A stretch of DNA of 58,620 nt from a virus (IMGVR_UViG_3300031841_004380:1-58620); one strand, 5' to 3'. Shown: positions 40,381 to 49,515, counted from the first letter of the stretch. Program-made: numbers and translations. The notes: generated by a model not told the origin, from the letters alone.

Positions 40381-41310
40381 ATGCTTGGTCCTCAATTATC
40401 AAAAAATCAAATAGAAGCTGTTAAACAAGCACAATCAGATAGCAATAATACACAGGGGTTCCCTGCGAAAACTCCAGTAAGCGATAAAAATCCTATTGAA
40501 AAAGTTCATGACGCAATAGACAGATTGAAAAGAAGAGAAGACAGAGACAGGTTGCACGGATGTATATTTAAAAATATTGGATGCATGGGTTTGGATCCGC
40601 TTGAATTATTGGTCAAAATTTTTGATGGAAATTTTGAACCATGTAGAGATGCTGGTATTTGTCAAAAAGATAGATGCAACGGATGCTGCACCAATGAGCC
40701 TTGTTGTGGCAAACCAGACTGTGATAATCATATATTAATATCTATAGATTTATGGTCAGATGTCGACTCCATTACTAGACCTTCTAATGATATAATAGAT
40801 AATATAAAAGCTCCAGAAATACCAGTATTAGAAGACCAGGAGCTTGGTATTATAGGTGAATATATGGATGCATATGCTCCTGTTTGTCCAAGATGTGTAG
40901 TAAATGGCTTGCAGATGGATGGCGGCGTTAGCTTTCCTGACAACGATGGGCCAATTGATGCTAGCGGTGGATATCCTCTTAACTTTGGATCCTGCTCGGA
41001 TTATTATAACGAAATAGCTACCCACAGCGGCACTTCGGCGGTGCTGAGTGAGTTTACATGGAGTTTTACTTATCTAGATAGTACTTTTGTAGGGGGTACT
41101 TCAGTAAATCCATGTGCAGATTTACCAGCAGATGTTATTGACGCTTTTACCTACGACGGTGAACAAAGCCCAACAATATGCAGCGAAGCTGCTGAATCAT
41201 ACAGCAACATCGATATTTCTTTTAGTAGTGCTAGCTATACTGTTCAAAAACAATCATTGCCACCAATTTCTGGTCAACAAAAATGTGGTTCATTCTGGGA
41301 GACAACATAA
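40381..41310 (+). CDS. cassette 5 B-module protein
   Basis: The 309-residue protein has an N-terminal acidic, Cys-rich segment (CQKDRCNGCCTNEPCC), followed by a full B-module: VCPRCVVNGLQMDGGVSFP, GGYPLNFGSC, WSFTYLDSTFVGG and NPCADLPADV. It is closest to cassette 2. GGAG at 40371-40374 precedes the start. Confidence 0.7.
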   Translation: MLGPQLSKNQIEAVKQAQSDSNNTQGFPAKTPVSDKNPIEKVHDAIDRLKRREDRDRLHGCIFKNIGCMGLDPLELLVKIFDGNFEPCRDAGICQKDRCNGCCTNEPCCGKPDCDNHILISIDLWSDVDSITRPSNDIIDNIKAPEIPVLEDQELGIIGEYMDAYAPVCPRCVVNGLQMDGGVSFPDNDGPIDASGGYPLNFGSCSDYYNEIATHSGTSAVLSEFTWSFTYLDSTFVGGTSVNPCADLPADVIDAFTYDGEQSPTICSEAAESYSNIDISFSSASYTVQKQSLPPISGQQKCGSFWETT

Positions 41311-42299
41311 TGGCATGTAACTGGATAGTAGGTGAAGAAATAGAAAATGTAAATTATAACTCTGATTTATATGGAAGAGTGCTTTGGGGTCCTCCAGTAT
41401 ATAGAACAGATGAAAGAGGCCATAGAATCCTTGTAGGCCCAGCTCCTTTTCCTTGCCAACCGAAATTTATAACCAATGGTGCTTGTGTCGGGGGAGAAAA
41501 GGATATTACAACAACAATACCTAAAGATGGCAGCCTAGACGAACATTCATCGTTAGATTTAAAGGCGTGGTGGACTGATGATTATGACCCTTACGACAGG
41601 AACAAAAGAAAAACTGCACCAACATTTGAAATAGACGATGTATGTCCAGACCTCAATACAGCAAGCGAAATTATCAATCGATACAATAACCCAAAAACCA
41701 ACAAAGCATCACCCATGCGTAAGCAGGCCACCTGCGAACGGCGTTTGGGTGGACCATTGACATTTAGTGGGTTCCCCGACTGTAAATATACTGATTACAT
41801 AAAAAATGGATTTGTCGTAAATTACCATTATGAAACTATAAGTATAACATTTGATTCAATAGTAATAAAAAATCTTATGCAAAAAGAAAAAGAATATTTG
41901 CTTAGTCAATTTAGCGAAGAAGAAATCAAAGGCAGGACTTTTAATTTTGGTGCTAGCACTAATCTTATAGATACAAAAGCACTACAATCGGGTGGTGTGA
42001 CTCTTGATCATGAAGAAAAAATTCCCACTAGGTTAAATATTGATTTTTTACAAATAGATAAATATAATCCGGTAGGTGTAAGTGCTAACTACAGAAATTG
42101 GGCTTGGAGTTGGGAATACGCGATTCCAAATTTAGCAACATTAAATAAAATGGGAATTGTATCAATTGAATTCGGCGTAAACTCGCAATGCTTTTTAACA
42201 GAGTGCCCCTTACCACCCTTCACTCCCACTGAATCTTATCATCTAGAACAATGGTACTACACTGATAACACAGATATACAAATTAATAGATTATTATGA
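41310..42299 (+). CDS. cassette 5 C-module protein, 329 aa
   Basis: ATG 41310 overlaps the previous stop; the frame is open from 41283. It starts MACNWIVGEEIENVNYNSDL, has a Cys-rich start and a beta-rich second half with SANYRNWAWSWEYAIPNL. It overlaps the subtilase gene by ATGA. No family recognised. Confidence 0.6.
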   Translation: MACNWIVGEEIENVNYNSDLYGRVLWGPPVYRTDERGHRILVGPAPFPCQPKFITNGACVGGEKDITTTIPKDGSLDEHSSLDLKAWWTDDYDPYDRNKRKTAPTFEIDDVCPDLNTASEIINRYNNPKTNKASPMRKQATCERRLGGPLTFSGFPDCKYTDYIKNGFVVNYHYETISITFDSIVIKNLMQKEKEYLLSQFSEEEIKGRTFNFGASTNLIDTKALQSGGVTLDHEEKIPTRLNIDFLQIDKYNPVGVSANYRNWAWSWEYAIPNLATLNKMGIVSIEFGVNSQCFLTECPLPPFTPTESYHLEQWYYTDNTDIQINRLL

Positions 42300-43195
42300 A
42301 AAAAATTAGCTTATTACCATATATCAGAGAAGATATTTTTGGATTAGATTCCAATAGTGGTCAGTTTTATGGCTGGGAAATTATTAAATTTGAGATACAA
42401 AAATATTGGAAATATAGCATGGGAGAAGGCGTTAAGGTAGCAGTCATAGATACTGGATGTGATCTTAACCATAATGATCTTAAAGAAAATTTAATAGCTG
42501 GATTTAATTTTGTTAATGAAGGTTCTGATCCTCAAGATGGTAATGCTCATGGCACTCATGTAGCAGGAACAATAGCTGCTAGTGATAATAACTTAGGGAT
42601 GGTGGGTGTGGCCCCAAGGACGAAAATCATCCCTGTTAAAAGTTTGGGTGACAACGGCTCAGGAAATTTAAAAGACGTCGTTGAAGGGATCATATGGGCC
42701 GCTGACAACGATGCTGACATACTTACCATGAGTCTAGGAAGCCCCACTTCCTCACGCCATATGCAAAACGCCATCAATTATGCGGCCGGTAAAGGTTGTC
42801 TTATTTTTTGTGCTGCTGGAAATAGTGGCCCTAGTAATGATATCATGTTTCCTGCTAGATATAACAATACTATCAGTATCGCAGCAATAGACTCTAATCT
42901 TAATCGGACTAGTTTTAGCTGTAGCGGAAAAAGCCTAGACTTTCTAACACCAGGCAAAGATATTCTTAGTTGTGTGCCTGGAAATCGTTATGCTAAAATG
43001 AGCGGTACAAGTATGAGCAATCCTTTTGCAGCAGCTTGTGCTTCGTTAGCTATTTCTGGTTTAGGCAGAAGAATAACTAGAGACGAATTTATCAAACTAT
43101 TTAAGAAAACAGCACAGAGCTTAAAAGACCCTAAGTATAAAGGCGATAAGAAGTATGAAGGTTATGGCATCCTATACCCTATTGTACCTGCCTGA
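42296..43195 (+). CDS. subtilisin-like serine protease
   Basis: The 299-residue protein is a compact S8 subtilase: Asp52 in VIDTG, His85 in HGTHVAG, the oxyanion Asn176 in AAGNSGP, and Ser239 in SGTSMS. There is no signal peptide and only a short N-terminal extension, so it would act in the host cytoplasm or ride in the virion. It overlaps the cassette 5 C gene by four bases. Its pairing with a second, unrelated protease at 37224 in the same array suggests proteolytic processing linked to the cassettes, or to attack on the host envelope. Confidence 0.93.
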   Translation: MKKISLLPYIREDIFGLDSNSGQFYGWEIIKFEIQKYWKYSMGEGVKVAVIDTGCDLNHNDLKENLIAGFNFVNEGSDPQDGNAHGTHVAGTIAASDNNLGMVGVAPRTKIIPVKSLGDNGSGNLKDVVEGIIWAADNDADILTMSLGSPTSSRHMQNAINYAAGKGCLIFCAAGNSGPSNDIMFPARYNNTISIAAIDSNLNRTSFSCSGKSLDFLTPGKDILSCVPGNRYAKMSGTSMSNPFAAACASLAISGLGRRITRDEFIKLFKKTAQSLKDPKYKGDKKYEGYGILYPIVPA

Positions 43196-43257
43196 CCTGC
43201 ATCATTAGTAAGAGTGTACAGTGTGTATGTCAAGCTATAAAATTTTTATTTGTGGAC

Positions 43258-43285
43258 TTGACTTTTTAGATTTCGGTGTTAGAAT
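43258..43285 (+). promoter_or_regulatory. sigma70-like promoter
   Basis: TTGACT at 43258-43263 and TAGAAT at 43280-43285 with a 16-nt spacer; no CCGATA element. It starts the block of non-cassette genes at 43306. Confidence 0.7.
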
Positions 43286-43305
43286 AGTTTGTCAGAGGAG
43301 ACAAA

Positions 43306-43491
43306 ATGGAAGAGTATGACGTTAGAAAGCAAGTTAGAAAAACCTCTATAGGAAATAAAAAATCCACCAAGAGATTTTCTGATCATATTGAGCAAAAAAA
43401 TGCTAGACATCAAAAGCATGATTTTAAGCACAAGAAAACTGACATAGAACAAGAAGAACTCTGGGAGGAGTGGGAAAAATACTACAACTAA
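43306..43491 (+). CDS. small basic hypothetical protein, 61 aa
   Basis: GAGGAG precedes the start. The product is dominated by Lys, Glu and His and is likely disordered or helical. It may bind nucleic acid. No family recognised. Confidence 0.55.
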   Translation: MEEYDVRKQVRKTSIGNKKSTKRFSDHIEQKNARHQKHDFKHKKTDIEQEELWEEWEKYYN

Positions 43492-43492
43492 A

Positions 43493-43723
43493 ATGTGGCG
43501 AATTAGGAACTTTTTTAAAGCATTATTTTGGCACATAAGCAAAGGAATGCCAAAATCATCGAATTTTGAAATAGAGACCAGATTTAATATCTGTTCAGCA
43601 TGTGAGTCTTTTGATAAAGAAAATAAAGAATGTACAGAGTGTGGGTGCGGGATTTCAAAGAAGAAAGAATTTTTCAATAAATTAGCATGGCAGGATCAAA
43701 AATGCCCACTAGGAAAATGGTGA
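43493..43723 (+). CDS. zinc-ribbon DUF6171-like protein
   Basis: The 76-residue protein has CSAC, CTECGC and a late KCPLGKW, the four-Cys ribbon pattern that I associate with DUF6171, a phage protein family often near tail or capsid genes. The end overlaps the macro-domain gene. Confidence 0.68.
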   Translation: MWRIRNFFKALFWHISKGMPKSSNFEIETRFNICSACESFDKENKECTECGCGISKKKEFFNKLAWQDQKCPLGKW

Positions 43724-44247
43724 GTGATAGATACCGTAAATTCCCCACACTAAGACAAGATATCTTTAGTGAGGTTAGGAATGTCGTTAATACTCAGGAT
43801 ATCCACGTTGTCATTCCCAATGTATGCGGGTTGGACATAAATAACCAATCTAGATTTTCCTTAAGTCTATACGATCAATACCCGATAATCCTAGAGAACC
43901 TCTCGTTGCTGAACGCTAAAAAGCTTGGTGACAACCAAATAATTGTGGCTTATGAGAATTCTAATTCTAAATCTAAAATTATTGTAGCCAATATGTTTTG
44001 TAATGGAAAGAAAGACAAGATTACTCAAAGGATTATTAACTATGGAGCATTATCAGCATGTATGCTTCATCTTAGAGCCTATTGCAAGCAATTAACATCT
44101 TCAGATAAAGAACATAAAGTACAAATACATTCTCCTAAAATAGGCTTAGGATTTGCTGGTGGTGATTGGCGAACGATATCTAATTTAATAGAAGACATTT
44201 GGTGTTACGACTTCGGAGTTTATATTTATGAACCCACCCACAATTGA
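43702..44247 (+). CDS. macro-domain protein
   Basis: The 181-residue protein fits phage macro domains of the Poa1p type: an ADP-ribose-binding strand VVIPNVCGLD near the start, INYGALSACMLHL in the middle and IHSPKIGLGFAGGDWRTISNLIEDI near the end, which is the phosphate-binding loop. These enzymes bind or hydrolyse ADP-ribose or its phosphate forms. In a phage it could reverse ADP-ribosylation by host defence or act in NAD turnover. Start 43702 is chosen for spacing to AGGA; ATG 43717 is an alternative. Confidence 0.72.
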   Translation: MPTRKMVSDRYRKFPTLRQDIFSEVRNVVNTQDIHVVIPNVCGLDINNQSRFSLSLYDQYPIILENLSLLNAKKLGDNQIIVAYENSNSKSKIIVANMFCNGKKDKITQRIINYGALSACMLHLRAYCKQLTSSDKEHKVQIHSPKIGLGFAGGDWRTISNLIEDIWCYDFGVYIYEPTHN

Positions 44248-44395
44248 TCTGTCTGTGCTTTTCTTAATCTCTATGGGAGTTATAATAGGGATTATGAATG
44301 GTTTGCAAAACATTAAAGAAACCAGATCAGGCAACAGACCAGCTGCCCCAAAAACCAAAGACAAATTTGTATACGTCTACATGGATTTTCAATGA
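44228..44395 (+). CDS. small membrane protein, 55 aa
   Basis: The frame overlaps the macro-domain end by 20 nt. It has an N-terminal hydrophobic helix (about residues 8-26) and a basic tail (KETRSGNRPAAPKTK). It overlaps the next gene by ATGA. Confidence 0.6.
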   Translation: MNPPTIDLSVLFLISMGVIIGIMNGLQNIKETRSGNRPAAPKTKDKFVYVYMDFQ

Positions 44396-44925
44396 ACAAA
44401 CTAAAAAACCAGAGATGTTATCTGGCTGGTGCAATAGACAGGGTTTCTGATAGAGGTTCTACTTGGAGGGATTTTATAACTCCTTTCTTAGAAAGCTTAC
44501 AAGTTACTGTATTTAATCCTTTAAAAAAACCTACTAATATTGCCGTCGAAGATGAAAACGTAGCAGCATATAAGCTACAGTTAAAAAAGCATAAGAGGTT
44601 TGATGAATTATCAGAACTAATGAAGAATATTAGGTCGGTAGATCTAAGGATGGTTGATATTAGTGATTTCTTAATAGTAAATCTAGACTTAGACACTCAT
44701 CCATGCGGAACATTAGAAGAAATTTTTTGGGCGAATAGACAAAAGAAACCTATTATAATTCATATGGAGCAAGGCAAACAAAATGCTCCTGACTGGTTGT
44801 TCGGCACTATTCCTCATGAAATGATTTTTAGCGAATGGGAAGAAGTGCAAGAATACCTTGTTTATGTTAATTCGTTTTTCAAGCTAGACAAACCTAAAAG
44901 ATGGTGCTTTTTCGATTATGAATGA
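44392..44925 (+). CDS. nucleoside 2-deoxyribosyltransferase-like protein
   Basis: The 177-residue protein shows the fold motifs of the family: CYLAGAIDRVSDRGSTWR at the N-terminus, VDLRMVDISDFLIVNLD in the middle, then PCGTLEEIFWANRQKKPIII, with the catalytic Glu likely in CGTLEE. These enzymes transfer deoxyribose between bases or hydrolyse deoxynucleotides. In phages they may salvage nucleotides or help in DNA modification. It overlaps the next gene by 8 nt. Confidence 0.78.
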   Translation: MNKLKNQRCYLAGAIDRVSDRGSTWRDFITPFLESLQVTVFNPLKKPTNIAVEDENVAAYKLQLKKHKRFDELSELMKNIRSVDLRMVDISDFLIVNLDLDTHPCGTLEEIFWANRQKKPIIIHMEQGKQNAPDWLFGTIPHEMIFSEWEEVQEYLVYVNSFFKLDKPKRWCFFDYE

Positions 44926-45772
44926 AATTCCTATGCATGACATGAAGTGTCTTATAGAGTTTAATGATGGCTATGAGACTCTTATACAAAAAGGCACTGA
45001 ATATGCAAAAACTAAAAACATAGCAATTGTTACACTTGCACGTAATTCGTCAGAAAACATAGGGAATAACCTGAACTTCCTATCTGAACAAATAGAACCT
45101 AAGTTTAATTCTTGTCACTATTACATATACGAGAATGATTCTTCAGATAACACTCCAGAAATTATAGGTGATTGGGCAAAGACGAAAGACAATGTTGTTT
45201 TTGTAACAGAAAAACTAGACACCCCATACATGCCTCTTTCTACCTCTACTACTCGCACAGAAAATTTAGCTAAAGCAAGAAATAAGTATGTCGATTATAT
45301 AGAATCTATCAAGGATAAGCTTGACTATGTTATAGTATTAGATAGTGATTTCCGAGCCTTTTCTATCAAGGGTTTATTAAATTCATTCGGCTGGCTTAGT
45401 GAAAAACCAGAAGCCAGTGCAATAGCAGGATTTTCTTTTCTTCACAAAATTACCAATTTCCCCAATGGTACAGAATCTAAACATCCTCTATTGACTAATT
45501 ATGATTCGTGGGCATATAGACACACTTGGTGGAGTGATACACAACAAAATGGTCTTATGTATTGGTTTCAGTGGTGGATACCTCTTATTGGTTCCCCGCT
45601 AATTAAAGTCAACAGTGCTTTTGGCGGTTGTTGTATCTACAATGTAAAAGACTTTTGCTCTGCTAGATATAGTGGAGAAAATTGTGAACACGTTTTATTT
45701 AACCAAAAAATAACTCGCACCAATCCCAGCTTTGGCCTATATGTTAATCCATCTCAAATTATGTATGTATAA
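44918..45772 (+). CDS. glycosyltransferase, GT-A fold
   Basis: The 284-residue protein has a GT-A-like N-terminus: IAIVTLARNSSENIGNNL, YYIYENDSSDNTPEII, RTENLAKARN and YVIVLDSDFRA, where the Asp pair could bind the sugar-nucleotide metal. It resembles CAP59/GT69-like enzymes. It would add a sugar to a virion or host glycan. It is paired with a GT-B enzyme downstream. Confidence 0.78.
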   Translation: MNEIPMHDMKCLIEFNDGYETLIQKGTEYAKTKNIAIVTLARNSSENIGNNLNFLSEQIEPKFNSCHYYIYENDSSDNTPEIIGDWAKTKDNVVFVTEKLDTPYMPLSTSTTRTENLAKARNKYVDYIESIKDKLDYVIVLDSDFRAFSIKGLLNSFGWLSEKPEASAIAGFSFLHKITNFPNGTESKHPLLTNYDSWAYRHTWWSDTQQNGLMYWFQWWIPLIGSPLIKVNSAFGGCCIYNVKDFCSARYSGENCEHVLFNQKITRTNPSFGLYVNPSQIMYV

Positions 45773-45781
45773 AGGAAAATA

Positions 45782-46846
45782 ATGATAAACTTACTTGCCC
45801 CCTTAAATAATACTACTGGCTATGGCATTACTTCCACTAACATATGGAAGCAGTTGAATAAACTTACAGACACATATATTTTTCCTATTGGTGGTATATC
45901 ATTAGAGACAGAAGGTGATCAGGAAATTGCACAGGAAGCTATTCAAAGAACATTAACTGGAGAAAGTAAAGACGCCCCATGTTTAAAAATATGGCATATG
46001 CACGATTTATTTTCTAGAGTAGGTAGTGGCAAGTATGGTGTTTTTCCGTTTTTTGAAATAGATAAACTTAAGCCAATCGAATTAGCTTGCCTAAAACATG
46101 CAGATATTATCTTTGCTACTTGTGAATGGGCCAAACAAATATATGTGGATAATGGAATTTCTGCAGATAAAATTGTAATAGCTCCACTGGCCGCAGATCA
46201 CAATGTATTCAATCCGGATATTACACTTCCACAAATGAACACACCATATAAGTTCATTAACATTGGCAAGTGGGAAATTAGAAAAAGTCACGATCTACTT
46301 GTTCATATTTTCAATGAAGCTTTTACAGAAAAAGACAACGTTGAATTACATATGGTAAACCACAATCCATTCCTAAAGCCAGAGCAAGCTCAGGCATGGA
46401 AAGATTTGTATAAAAATAGTAAACTTGGTGACAAAATATTCATACATGACCGAATTCCAACACATAAACAACTCGCTGGACTTATTTCAGAAATGAGTTG
46501 TGGTGTTTATATCTCTAGGGCAGAAGGCTGGAATAATGAGATTTTGGAAACTATGGCCATGAATAAACCTGTGATTGCTACTAATTATTCGGCTCATACA
46601 GCATATTGCAATAAAGATAACAGCTTTTTGGTAGATATGGATGACCTGGAATCTGCTGTAGATAATATGTGGTTTGATGGTTTTGGTAAATGGGCTAAAA
46701 TAGGAGCCAAGCAAGTAGAACAAATTATAGAACACATGAGATATGTCTATAGTAATGATATTCGCGTCAATCCCAATGGTGTTAATACTTCTCAATCTTT
46801 TACCTGGGAAAATACGGCTAAAATAATTTCTAAACACTTATTGTAG
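45782..46846 (+). CDS. glycosyltransferase family 4-like, GT-B fold
   Basis: The 354-residue protein starts NLLAPLNNTTGYGI and contains FINIGKWEIRKSHDLLV (the second domain start) and SRAEGWNNEILETMAMNKPVIAT, the E-x7-E motif of GT4 enzymes. It is probably a retaining transferase. Together with the adjacent GT-A enzyme it may build a short sugar chain; acceptor unknown. An AAGGA site precedes the start. Confidence 0.85.
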   Translation: MINLLAPLNNTTGYGITSTNIWKQLNKLTDTYIFPIGGISLETEGDQEIAQEAIQRTLTGESKDAPCLKIWHMHDLFSRVGSGKYGVFPFFEIDKLKPIELACLKHADIIFATCEWAKQIYVDNGISADKIVIAPLAADHNVFNPDITLPQMNTPYKFINIGKWEIRKSHDLLVHIFNEAFTEKDNVELHMVNHNPFLKPEQAQAWKDLYKNSKLGDKIFIHDRIPTHKQLAGLISEMSCGVYISRAEGWNNEILETMAMNKPVIATNYSAHTAYCNKDNSFLVDMDDLESAVDNMWFDGFGKWAKIGAKQVEQIIEHMRYVYSNDIRVNPNGVNTSQSFTWENTAKIISKHLL

Positions 46847-46861
46847 ATTTTAGGTCGCTGA

Positions 46862-46872
46862 GGTGTATATAT
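46862..46872 (+). promoter_or_regulatory. GGTGTATATAT motif, possible late promoter
   Basis: Located 43 nt before the cassette 6 start, with no -35 box. A short ATG frame of 25 codons begins at 46871. Confidence 0.4.
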
Positions 46873-46904
46873 GAATACGAATCAATATACCAAAATGGTG
46901 ATCT

Positions 46905-47228
46905 ATGGCGACAAGAAAAATCGTATCTCAAATCGATGGCATAAATAATATTAGATTTTCAGAGGTATATGACAATACAAAAATAAGTCAGACTTTTTCT
47001 GAAAACAATGGATCCTATCAGATTGATGAAAATCTTACTTCAAATGAAATAAGCGATAATACCATATCTCCTCCTAGACCCACAACTCCATACGCTTATC
47101 ATCCAACACTAATTAATCGATGCACCTTCGTTAACACCTATATTAATAATGGGCTTTATGTACCTTATGTGTCTGAGAGTTTACAACTTAAACCACCCTC
47201 TATTGAAGAAATATATTACAAAACATGA
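46905..47228 (+). CDS. cassette 6 A-module protein
   Basis: The 107-residue protein begins MATRKIVSQIDG and ends with the A signature AYHPTLINRCTFVNTYINNG, then LYVPYVSES. It is a separate A-gene whose stop overlaps the B-C fusion gene by ATGA. Confidence 0.65.
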   Translation: MATRKIVSQIDGINNIRFSEVYDNTKISQTFSENNGSYQIDENLTSNEISDNTISPPRPTTPYAYHPTLINRCTFVNTYINNGLYVPYVSESLQLKPPSIEEIYYKT

Positions 47229-48550
47229 ATGTTGCACAATTAAGAAAAAAAGCTAAATTCAATAAAAAAGTAGTATTCAATAATAATTTTTCTAAATACC
47301 AAGATGGCGATGCCGACCTATTAACTTTCAAAGCAGAGACTAATAAAATTGCAGAAGACTTAAGAAAAACTAAGGGGTGGGAGTTCAATATAGTTAAAGT
47401 ATTATTAGATATATTTGCCGATGATGTTGAAGTTTTTGAAACTATTACTATTGGAAGTAATATTCAAGCTTCCCAGACCCTCGATATTCCTCCATATCTA
47501 CACCTTACTGGCAGAGACTGTGAATATAACGCTAGGCAATATTATGATGCCTTGGGCATAATTCCGTGTAGTGCTTGCGATGGACTTACCTTTGGCTCTG
47601 AAGAATTATTTACGTGTTTAGACTCATTCTCTTGTACATCTGAAGGGCCGTTTTTGGGCGGTTTTCCTGTTGATTGTTTGGGATCTAACGCCGCAGATTT
47701 AGAAGCTTGTGCTGATGACTGTGACCCTGGCAGAAATAGTCCAATTGATGGCTATTATAATTTAGCCCTACTAGGCAGCCCAACAGCATTTGTATATACT
47801 GCAAATTATGAAAACTCTAGTTTACCTCATGGACTGGTAACACGCTGGCAACCCGATGGACTATGGGCTGGCCAAGCTTGCAAGGAGTATAAGGGCCCCT
47901 GCTCGCCTTACAGGGTACAGCAGCAATGTGGCTGGGTGGACGCGCCTTGCCCTAAAAGTAATACGCTTGCCTATAGCCCGACCTCTATATTTACGCCGTT
48001 TAAGATAGGTAGACGCGGTTTAATGAGCTCGGTATATTATGGAATCCCAATTACATCTGCTGGTTTAGGAACACAATCTAGCCCATATAAATGGCAGGTT
48101 CGTGGCAATAAGATAAGGAACCCACAGCCTTACATTTGGAAGTCACTTGAGCAAGAACTCGGCCGATATATCCGATCGATATACGGCGCGATCGTCGGGA
48201 GAACTACTCGCAGTAAATGGAAATTGGATCGCCCAGAGCTTGTGAGTCGGGGTGATGTTAGGCCGTCCGACAAACAATATTCCATACCCACAACACTTAA
48301 GATAAGGTTTCTAGCTTCAGAGGGTAGTTTTGAAGATATTTGGCTAGATGAGCCGACTAGTTTTGGTGGCAGTCTTGAACGTGGTTTTGCGAAGCGAACA
48401 CTTATTCGTAAAGCAACAAACGAATGGATGCCGCATGTAATAGAAGTAAATATCACTACAGATAAAGAGAGTTTCATGATTTCCGGTGTAGGAAGAAGAG
48501 CTGTGACCATCGGAGAGTCATATCTATCTCTTATTGAAGACAACAATTAA
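47225..48550 (+). CDS. cassette 6 fused B-C protein, 441 aa
   Basis: This 441-residue protein merges a B-like Cys-rich segment (CSACDGLTFGSEELFTC, GPFLGGFPVDCLGS, several later Cys) with a C-terminal beta-rich region of the type found in C proteins. It lacks the full PSGDGP signature but keeps GGFP followed by Cys. The fusion here is B to C, whereas in cassettes 2 to 4 it is A to B, supporting functional linkage of all three. Confidence 0.62.
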   Translation: MNVAQLRKKAKFNKKVVFNNNFSKYQDGDADLLTFKAETNKIAEDLRKTKGWEFNIVKVLLDIFADDVEVFETITIGSNIQASQTLDIPPYLHLTGRDCEYNARQYYDALGIIPCSACDGLTFGSEELFTCLDSFSCTSEGPFLGGFPVDCLGSNAADLEACADDCDPGRNSPIDGYYNLALLGSPTAFVYTANYENSSLPHGLVTRWQPDGLWAGQACKEYKGPCSPYRVQQQCGWVDAPCPKSNTLAYSPTSIFTPFKIGRRGLMSSVYYGIPITSAGLGTQSSPYKWQVRGNKIRNPQPYIWKSLEQELGRYIRSIYGAIVGRTTRSKWKLDRPELVSRGDVRPSDKQYSIPTTLKIRFLASEGSFEDIWLDEPTSFGGSLERGFAKRTLIRKATNEWMPHVIEVNITTDKESFMISGVGRRAVTIGESYLSLIEDNN

Positions 48551-48561
48551 AGGACATAAGT

Positions 48562-49071
48562 ATGCCAATACCAAACCCTAAACCAAATGAAGATAAACAA
48601 AAATTCGTTTCTCGTTGCATGAGCAGCGAAGTTATGAAAAAGGAATATCCCGATCAGTCTCAGCGTACAGCCGTCTGTTTAAATCAGACTAGGGGCGAAC
48701 AACATTCTTTAATAGAGGCCGTTCACGACAATCTGTGGGCTTCTGTTGAGTGGGATGATGAGTGGGATGAGTTTGTGTGGGAGGTAGATGCCTCAGAAAT
48801 ATATGATGAGGAAGGCAAGGTTATTGCGGCTAAAAAAGAAGGCCGTAAAGTAACACTAAACAAACCTTTTCGCACTCCTGACGGACCAAAGAAATTTAGT
48901 GTATATGTAAAAAATGACAAGGGTAATGTCGTTAAGGTAAACTTTGGTGATCCTAATATGAAGATCAAAAAGAACATACCTGAAAGACGTAAGAGCTTTC
49001 GGGCTAGACATAACTGCGATAACCCAGGTCCAAAATGGAAAGCAAGATACTGGTCATGTAAGGCATGGTGA
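48562..49071 (+). CDS. phage structural-type protein, 169 aa
   Basis: The N-terminus reads MPIPNPKPNEDKQKFVSRCM, a start I recall in several tailed-phage virion proteins. The C-terminal half, KFSVYVKNDKGNVVKVNFG then RRKSFRARHNCDNPGPKWKA, is a domain often found at the end of phage capsid-associated proteins or prohead proteases, as far as I recall. It is likely a head structural or maturation protein. GGA precedes the start. Confidence 0.65.
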   Translation: MPIPNPKPNEDKQKFVSRCMSSEVMKKEYPDQSQRTAVCLNQTRGEQHSLIEAVHDNLWASVEWDDEWDEFVWEVDASEIYDEEGKVIAAKKEGRKVTLNKPFRTPDGPKKFSVYVKNDKGNVVKVNFGDPNMKIKKNIPERRKSFRARHNCDNPGPKWKARYWSCKAW

Positions 49072-49075
49072 TATT

Positions 49076-49483
49076 ATGAAAAATTACAAACAATTATTAA
49101 CAGACGTACAGAATCAATTAAAAGCTGATGAGCTTATGGAATATAAGCAAGATTTCTTAGAAATGAATATTGGCTCATTAAATGCAATAATGAGACATGC
49201 ACAGGAAATACTGTCGTCTCTCGAAGATCCTATGGTAAAAGAGAACTTGACAGAGAGCTGGTTACAGGGTAAAATTGCGATAACAGAGGATTACATGAGA
49301 ACCATACATGATTTTGTAAAGTATGTACCTCTGGGTGACGATGATACTTATGCTTCGGACAAACCGGGGCTTTGGGACAACATTCGCAAGAAAAAAGAAA
49401 GAGAAGGTAAAAAATACAAACCAGCTAAACCTGGCGACAAAGATCGACCAGATCCAGAACAGTGGAAGAAATTGACTAAGTAA
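49076..49483 (+). CDS. conserved phage protein, probable head-associated
   Basis: The 135-residue helical protein ends in KPGLWDNIRKKKEREGKKY followed by KPAKPGDKDRPDPEQWKKL, a pattern I associate with virion genes of T4-like phages next to the gene above. The N-terminal part is a helical bundle. Exact role unknown. Confidence 0.62.
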   Translation: MKNYKQLLTDVQNQLKADELMEYKQDFLEMNIGSLNAIMRHAQEILSSLEDPMVKENLTESWLQGKIAITEDYMRTIHDFVKYVPLGDDDTYASDKPGLWDNIRKKKEREGKKYKPAKPGDKDRPDPEQWKKLTK

Positions 49484-49515
49484 TAATTTTTGACTTTTTA
49501 CCATAGGACTAAATA

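Noticed and set aside
46871-46948. 25-codon frame before cassette 6
   Set aside because: Very short, with the start inside the late-type motif; it overlaps the A gene in another frame.
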